Positions 59,634 through 64,000 of a stretch of DNA of 64,000 nucleotides are shown here, one piece after another. Position 1 is the first letter of the stretch. Every line of letters starts with the position of its first letter. The notes under the pieces were generated by a model. It ran no database searches and was not told the origin of the DNA. It was given only the letters and a program-made list of their open reading frames with translations. This stretch comes from an uncultured Pseudomonadales bacterium (GTDB lineage: Bacteria > Pseudomonadota > Gammaproteobacteria > Pseudomonadales > Azotimanducaceae), in NCBI GenBank assembly GCA_951813515.1, contig OX638346.1:2907617-2971616 (forward strand). Direction: 5' to 3'. The position numbers and the translations under genes are program-made.

Positions 59634-59850
59634 TTACAGCTGATAGTTAAATGTGATGCCGATTCGTCGCTCATCGGTTACCGTGCCGGTAACAGGTGCA
59701 GTAACGCCGTTACCTTCCCGCTGCACATAACTCTGTACAGCGATCACGTCAAGCAGATTGGTGACCCAGCCGGTAATCGTATAGGTTCCTGACGGCGAAA
59801 ACCAGTTGGCGCGGAGATCTCAGCGGGTGTAATCCGGTACGCTGTAGATA
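59634..59850 (-). pseudogene. TonB-dependent receptor 3' remnant with in-frame stop
   Basis: Reverse strand: YSVPDYTR, an in-frame TGA (59820-59822), then DLRANWFSPSGTYTITGWVTNLLD and the end DERRIGITFNYQL with a TAA stop at 59634-59636. This is the last barrel strands of a receptor; everything upstream is replaced by an IS3 transposase fragment from about 59849. The sequence is close to 63857-64000. Confidence 0.85.
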
Positions 59851-59947
59851 ACTCTTTCGCGAGTTCTTCCGGTGTTCGACCAGAACGAACCAACGCGATC
59901 ATCTGCTCTCGAAATGCCCGTGGATACGGGGTTCTTGTTTTTGGCAT
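59849..59947 (-). pseudogene. IS3-family transposase OrfA, N-terminal fragment
   Basis: Reverse strand, with a GGAGGTG ribosome site before the ATG: MPKTRTPYPRAFREQMIALV, RSGRTPEELAKEL. This is the usual start of IS3-group OrfA proteins (HTH domain). It stops abruptly after 33 residues at the junction with the receptor remnant; OrfB is missing. Confidence 0.8.
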
Positions 59948-60005
59948 AATAGACACCTCCTCTGTTAAGGATGTTGTGTCTACTAAAGCGGGTCAACTCC
60001 AATTA
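59948..60005 (-). mobile_element. Possible left end of the truncated IS3 element
   Basis: Sequence from the OrfA ribosome site outward (reverse strand GGAGTTGACCCGCTTTAGTAGACAC) resembles IS3-group terminal repeats ending TGACC...GACAC. Exact end not fixed, and no partner end is present. Confidence 0.4.
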
Positions 60006-60034
60006 CAGTAAAATGGCCCCCTTGGGGAGAGGTG

Positions 60035-61972
60035 ATGAATGATTTGAAGACGCCTTTGCTATCGCTGATGCTGCTATTGGCTCCTGTTCTCGGGTTCGCC
60101 GACGATATTCCCGACACTCTGGAGTTCAAACACGGGATCGCGTTTTTTCATGAGCTGAAATATCCCCCGGATTACACCCATCTGGATTACCTCAATCCTG
60201 ACGCCCCCAAGGGGGGCGTACTGGTAGAGGCTACGCAGCGAAACTTCAATACACTGGCGCCCGCATCCGTACGGGGCATCAGTGCACCGAGCGGATTCTG
60301 GTTCAATGCCGACACGCTGATTATTCGTGCGGGGGACGAGGTCAGTGGTTTCTACGGCCGTCTCGCCGATGGCATCGCCATTACGGACGACAGGTTGTCC
60401 ATCGTGTTCAGGATTCACCCGCAGGCCAGGTGGCGGGACGGCGTACCAATCACGTCTCGGGACGTTGTCTATACGGTCGAGTTTCATCGCAGCTACGTGT
60501 GGGGTGGCTTATTGTTCGAATTTATCGCTTCGATGGAGGAAATCGACAACCGTCACGTGGCCTTTCATCTGAAATCACCGGTGACGCTGAACAACATCAT
60601 CGTTATTCAGTTCATCTCGATTCTCCCGGAACACTACTGGCGGGATAGGGATCCCGGTGCCAACACGCTGACGCCGCCGCTTTCCAGCGGGCCCTACAGG
60701 GTTTCGGCACTCAAGCAAGGCAGGTTTATCGAATACCAGCGCGATCCGGACTATTGGGGCAAGGACATTCCGGTCAATAAAGGTCGTTATAACTTCGACA
60801 CGGTGCGCTACGAAGTCTATCGCGATGCGACCGTTACCCGGGAGGCTTTTCGCAAAGGCCTGATCGACATATGGACCGAAACAGATGTTCGCTATTGGCA
60901 TCGCGCATACGATATCCCCGCTTTTGACAAGGGTTGGATAAAGAAGATCCGCCGCAACTCTGGCATCGAGGTTGGCGTTCGGCGCAGTATTGCACTCAAC
61001 AATCGGCTCGACAAATTCAGGGATCGCCGCGTGCGCGAAGCGCTGACCCTGGCGATGGATTTCGAGTGGCAGAACAGAACGCTGCACTTCGGCTATCACA
61101 AGCGGGCGCACAGTTATTGGCCGGACACGATCTTTACCGCCACCGGTCTTCCCGGCGAAGATGAATTGCAGCTACTGGAGCCGTATCGCGAGCAGCTGCC
61201 GCCGGAGTTGTTCGAGCGACCGTTTCGCTTTCCGGAAGTCACGTCACCGGAAGATCATCGTGCCAATATTGTTAAAGCGCGGCAACTCCTGGCAGCGGCC
61301 GGATGGCATGTCGTAGACGGGGTGCTGAAAAACGCCAGGGGCGAGCCTTTTGAAATCGAGTTTCTGTCACAGAATTCCGAGGATGCCAGAATCCTTCTGC
61401 CATACTTCCAGCAACTGGAACAGTTGGGCATTCACGGGACGATACGACTTGCCGATGGCAGCCAATTCGTCAACCGCCAGCGGAAATTCGACTTCGACGC
61501 CATATTGAAGGGGCAGGGCACGCTGATGCCGCCGGTCATCCTGCTCAAGTCGATGTATCACTCCGAGACCGCCTATCAACCGGTGTCTGGTGTCTGGAAC
61601 GTTGCCGGGATCAGCCATCCCGCCGTGGATTATCTGGTAGAGCAGGCAAATCTCGCGACGACCCTGGCGCAGATGGTTGCCTCATGCCGGGCCATTGACC
61701 GTGTGCTGCTCTGGCAGTACTACCAGATACTGTTGTATGCGATTGATCTGCCTCGGACCGTGCACTGGGACAAGTTCGGCAGGCCGGCGTTCGAATCGAA
61801 GTACTGGCCCGCGTTCCCGGATGGCTGGTGGTATGAGCCGGAGAAAGCCGCGCGGATAAACAGGTGGTGGCGGGTCGCTCGTATCTTCACGAAAATAATT
61901 CGTTGGAGGACAATCGGATACGGCTCCTCTCCTCCTTATTCTGGTGGTGCTACGAGAACATCTGACGACTAA
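60035..61972 (+). CDS. YejA-like extracellular solute-binding protein (family 5)
   Basis: 645 residues from the ATG 60035 with GGGGAGAGGTG upstream. Signal peptide residues 1-22 (ending GFA). SBP family 5 motifs: HGIAFFHELKYPPDYTHLDYLNPDAPKGG, ARWRDGVPITSRDVVYTVEF, LSSGPYRVSALKQGRFIEYQRDPDYWG, NFDTVRYEVYRDATVTREAFRKG. This matches the YejA branch, which in E. coli binds oligopeptides and microcin C. No permease or ATPase follows, so it is an orphan here. The final 30 residues after INRWWR are not conserved. Base composition is more AT-rich than the rest of the window; it is likely an acquired gene. Confidence 0.88.
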   Translation: MNDLKTPLLSLMLLLAPVLGFADDIPDTLEFKHGIAFFHELKYPPDYTHLDYLNPDAPKGGVLVEATQRNFNTLAPASVRGISAPSGFWFNADTLIIRAGDEVSGFYGRLADGIAITDDRLSIVFRIHPQARWRDGVPITSRDVVYTVEFHRSYVWGGLLFEFIASMEEIDNRHVAFHLKSPVTLNNIIVIQFISILPEHYWRDRDPGANTLTPPLSSGPYRVSALKQGRFIEYQRDPDYWGKDIPVNKGRYNFDTVRYEVYRDATVTREAFRKGLIDIWTETDVRYWHRAYDIPAFDKGWIKKIRRNSGIEVGVRRSIALNNRLDKFRDRRVREALTLAMDFEWQNRTLHFGYHKRAHSYWPDTIFTATGLPGEDELQLLEPYREQLPPELFERPFRFPEVTSPEDHRANIVKARQLLAAAGWHVVDGVLKNARGEPFEIEFLSQNSEDARILLPYFQQLEQLGIHGTIRLADGSQFVNRQRKFDFDAILKGQGTLMPPVILLKSMYHSETAYQPVSGVWNVAGISHPAVDYLVEQANLATTLAQMVASCRAIDRVLLWQYYQILLYAIDLPRTVHWDKFGRPAFESKYWPAFPDGWWYEPEKAARINRWWRVARIFTKIIRWRTIGYGSSPPYSGGATRTSDD

Positions 61973-62148
61973 CCAGCCTGTACGCGTTGCCGGGGCACTG
62001 GCCGCGGCACTCATAGCATCACCTGTCATTGCGGCAGCCGGGCAGTATCAAAAACGCGTTCTACATCAATAGAAAACAATTCTTCTGCCAGCGTCTGCTG
62101 GGTTCCACAAACAAACACTAGCGAGGTTTCACCTCAGACCGACAAGGC
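61973..62148 (+). other. Short gap with a signal-peptide-like relic
   Basis: One frame reads RVAGALAAALIASPVIAAAG then a stop 11 codons later. It has the form of a secretion signal, possibly the lost start of the sulfatase. No ribosome site or intact gene. Confidence 0.4.
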
Positions 62149-63249
62149 ATGGTGATTGGCCTTACAACAGGATCGTCAGGCAGGATTCGATTATGTTCTG
62201 TCGACGAGGCAGCAGCCTTCTTTAATCGAGACGAGCAGCAACCCTGGTTCATGGTGTTTGCCTCCAACGAACCCCACGCCCCTTGGCGCAGTGGACCGAG
62301 GGAACGTTACGATGCGAATAAACTGACCCTGCCTTCCTGGCTTCACGACAACCAGATTACTCGCAACGCGCTAGCGGACTATTATGCCGAGATTAGCGCT
62401 CTGGATGAGCAGGTTGGCAGATTGCTCAAATTCATCGAAGATGCGGGCCAGCACTCCAAGACCATGGTTTGGTTCTTTAGTGAACAGGGCAGTCAATTTC
62501 CCTACGGCGGCAAGTGGAGTCTTTATGACAACGGTATTCGCGTGGCCGGTTTTGTTCGTTGGCCCGGCCACATCCCCTCTGGCGGCTTGGTCGATGCGAT
62601 GCTTCAATACATTGATGTCGTCCCCACCTTAGTCGAGATTGCCGGTGGAAATCCGCTCGCATCGGACACGGGCCGCATCGGCGCGCCAGACGGAAAACGC
62701 GGGTTCGACGGGCGGAGCTTTCTACCTGTGTTGCAAGGAGATCGGAGCGTGCATCGGCAATACGTCTTTGCGCAGCATACTACGGTAGGAGTGTTCGGTT
62801 ACCGAGAACCCTATCCCAGCCGTGCGGTACGTGACGAGCGCTACAAGCTGATCCGCAATCTGGCTTTTGAAAACGAATTCTGGATCAATGGGATCCATGG
62901 TCACGCGGTTTACAAGTCCTGGCAGGAGGACGCTGAAAAGGATCCCGGCCTGGCGCGACGCGTCAAGTTTTTATCCCATCGCCCGGAAGTGGAGTTGTAT
63001 GACCTCAAGAATGATCCCTTTGAGCAGAACAATCTGGCTGGCCAAACTGAGTATCGGAAAATCGAATCTCGTTTGGGAAAGGAGCTGGATGACTGGATGC
63101 AGCAACAGGGTGACCTTAAAGAGGATGAAAATTTGATGATTCCGAGAATGTTGGTTACAACTTTTCTGGCGCTGGTTTTGGTTTCAGCCAATGGGAAGGA
63201 AAACAAACATGAAGATACTTTTTCTATCAAGGGAAAATACGCTTTATAA
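62149..63249 (+). pseudogene. Sulfatase, N-terminally truncated
   Basis: 366 codons encode only the C-terminal part of an arylsulfatase-type enzyme: FMVFASNEPHAPWRSGPRERYD, ALDEQVGRLLKFIEDAG, FSEQGSQFPYGGKWSLYDNGIRVAGFVRWPG, IDVVPTLVEIAGG, RDERYKLIRNL, ELYDLKNDPFEQNNLAG. The N-terminal CxPSR motif that matures to formylglycine is missing, so it cannot be active. Just upstream an out-of-frame GFDYVL matches the normal preceding region, indicating an internal deletion. The last 38 residues (MIPRMLVTTFLALVLVSANG) look like the signal peptide of another, lost gene fused in frame. Confidence 0.8.
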
Positions 63250-63363
63250 TTCCTATTCTCTCGACCCAGTTCGAGCAGCCAGGTTCCCCTGCCATAACCA
63301 GGCTCGGGAGTTTCACTCTATTTTGTTGCTTGCCACGTCTCGTAGGTCCTTTAAACTAGCCGG

Positions 63364-63750
63364 ATGCGACTCAAACTCTATATTCTCATTTGTGTACTAG
63401 GCTTTCTGACCGGTTGCGGATCTGCACCCGTCCGAGAGACGGGGCCGGGATTTTTCTTTTTGAATTCGATCAAATTCAGGGACACCAATGGGTGGGAGCG
63501 AAGCTATATGCGCGCTGAATTGACCGCAAAGTGCGACGGTCCCTGGGCATACGAGAGCGTTCGAATTCAACAGGGGAAGCTACCCCAGGGCATTTTTCTG
63601 CTTGGCGGGGAATTTTCGGGCGCGCCGGTAAGGGCGGGCGCCCGGCTCGTACAGGTGAGAGTCGTGAAACCCAGTTGCAATGGTGTCGTGTACGACGACA
63701 AGCACCTCTGGGTTCGGTTCGACATAGGAGGCGAACGGCCCAGGCGTTAA
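63364..63750 (+). CDS. Small lipoprotein
   Basis: 128 residues. Signal peptide with lipobox LTGC (Cys18; LYILICVLGFLTGCGS). The mature part has a beta-rich look (FFLNSIKFRDTNGWERSYMRAELTAKCDGPWAYESVRIQ) and two further cysteines (TAKCDG, KPSCNG) that could pair. No family recognised. It lies in the accessory block and is AT-richer than the core genes; its function is unknown. Confidence 0.65.
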   Translation: MRLKLYILICVLGFLTGCGSAPVRETGPGFFFLNSIKFRDTNGWERSYMRAELTAKCDGPWAYESVRIQQGKLPQGIFLLGGEFSGAPVRAGARLVQVRVVKPSCNGVVYDDKHLWVRFDIGGERPRR

Positions 63751-63786
63751 GACACTGACTCGACCCCTGCGATCCAGCGCCAGCCC

Positions 63787-63815
63787 AAAAAAAAGCACAC
63801 CCCAATGAGGTGCGC
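63787..63815 (-). terminator. Rho-independent terminator (reverse strand)
   Basis: Reverse strand GCGCACC, 7-base loop, GGTGTGC, then eight T. One G-T pair. It serves the receptor gene that enters the window from the right and resembles the terminator at 59564-59592. Confidence 0.85.
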
Positions 63816-63856
63816 CTTTATTACTGCTTAGGATCCTAAAAGGATCTTAACGACTG

Positions 63857-64000
63857 TTACAGCTGATAGTTGAACGTGATGCCGATCCGGCGCTCATCGG
63901 TTACCGTGCCGGTAACAGGTGCGGTTACGCCGTTATCTTCATAAGCCTGTACCGCGACCAGATCAAGCAGATTGGTGACCCAGCCGGTAATCGAATAGGT
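63857..64000 (-). CDS. TonB-dependent receptor, C-terminal end (5' part outside window)
   Basis: The last 47 codons, reverse strand: TYSITGWVTNLLDLVAVQAY, then DERRIGITFNYQL and a TAA stop at 63857-63859. These are the final barrel strands with the C-terminal aromatic/hydrophobic residue typical of outer-membrane proteins. It is very close to the remnant at 59634-59850, which suggests a duplicated receptor. Intact or not cannot be judged. Confidence 0.85.
   Translation of the reverse strand, partial: TYSITGWVTNLLDLVAVQAYEDNGVTAPVTGTVTDERRIGITFNYQL

Noticed and set aside
1..64000. CRISPR arrays, tRNA and rRNA genes, riboswitches
   Set aside because: No regularly spaced repeat arrays, no cloverleaf-like or rRNA sequence noticed; the 105-bp palindromes are coding repeats, not CRISPR. 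A covariance-model search would be decisive.

Overview
The window looks like chromosome of a high-GC gammaproteobacterium, probably uncultivated and aquatic. Gene content and order support this: topA beside lexA (as in pseudomonads), csiV coupled to mfd, three TonB-dependent receptors plus part of a fourth, ammonium transporter amtB, and MaoC-type hydratases. The placement is inference from gene content; no rRNA or tRNA gene was seen. Most genes are tightly packed, often with ATGA or GTGA overlaps.

Layout. 0-6.1 kb: end of a Bat operon (batD, batE), a TPR gluzincin-like peptidase, small secreted proteins, a zinc ribbon behind cysE, and nadK. 6.1-8.5 kb: an IS630 remnant and a DUF222/HNH endonuclease gene. 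That gene has a LexA-like box upstream and contains in-frame palindromes at exact 105-bp spacing. 8.5-20.1 kb: a MobA-like/XdhC pair, an alpha/beta hydrolase, two tandem TonB receptors, pyrD, ygfZ and amtB. 20.1-28.1 kb: a reverse-strand run of uspA, slt, tatD, then an overlapping five-gene unit (C39-like peptidase, small membrane protein, GNAT acetyltransferase, S9 peptidase, D-Ala-D-Ala-ligase-type ATP-grasp enzyme). 28.2-35.3 kb: topA, lexA with a perfect LexA box, an MscS channel and a SulP transporter. 35.3-46.4 kb: a class C beta-lactamase-like serine hydrolase, an AraC regulator divergent from a TonB receptor/esterase pair, a repeat element, a GNAT enzyme, csiV and mfd. 46.6-51.3 kb: a three-gene 2-oxoacid oxidoreductase operon with its own FAD/Fe-S pyridine-nucleotide subunit. 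51.4-58.7 kb: a Uma2 nuclease-like gene, a block of nested inverted repeats, a MaoC pair, and an AKR/amidase/purine-permease operon divergent from a PRPP-synthetase-like gene.

From about 58.7 kb to the end the sequence is a scrambled accessory region. It holds a frameshifted luciferase-like oxidoreductase, a duplicated C-terminus of a YejA-like binding protein, a TonB-receptor 3' end joined to a truncated IS3 transposase, a complete YejA-like gene, an N-terminally truncated sulfatase, a lipoprotein, and a second copy of the TonB-receptor 3' end with the same terminator type.

The most interesting candidates for undescribed biology are: (1) the probably SOS-controlled DUF222/HNH nuclease with its own palindromic repeats; (2) the peptidase/acetyltransferase/ATP-grasp operon, which could make or process a small peptide; (3) a roughly 98-bp dispersed repeat that lies between genes at one site and inside the reading frame of a secreted protein at another; (4) the nested inverted repeats at 52.3-52.5 kb.
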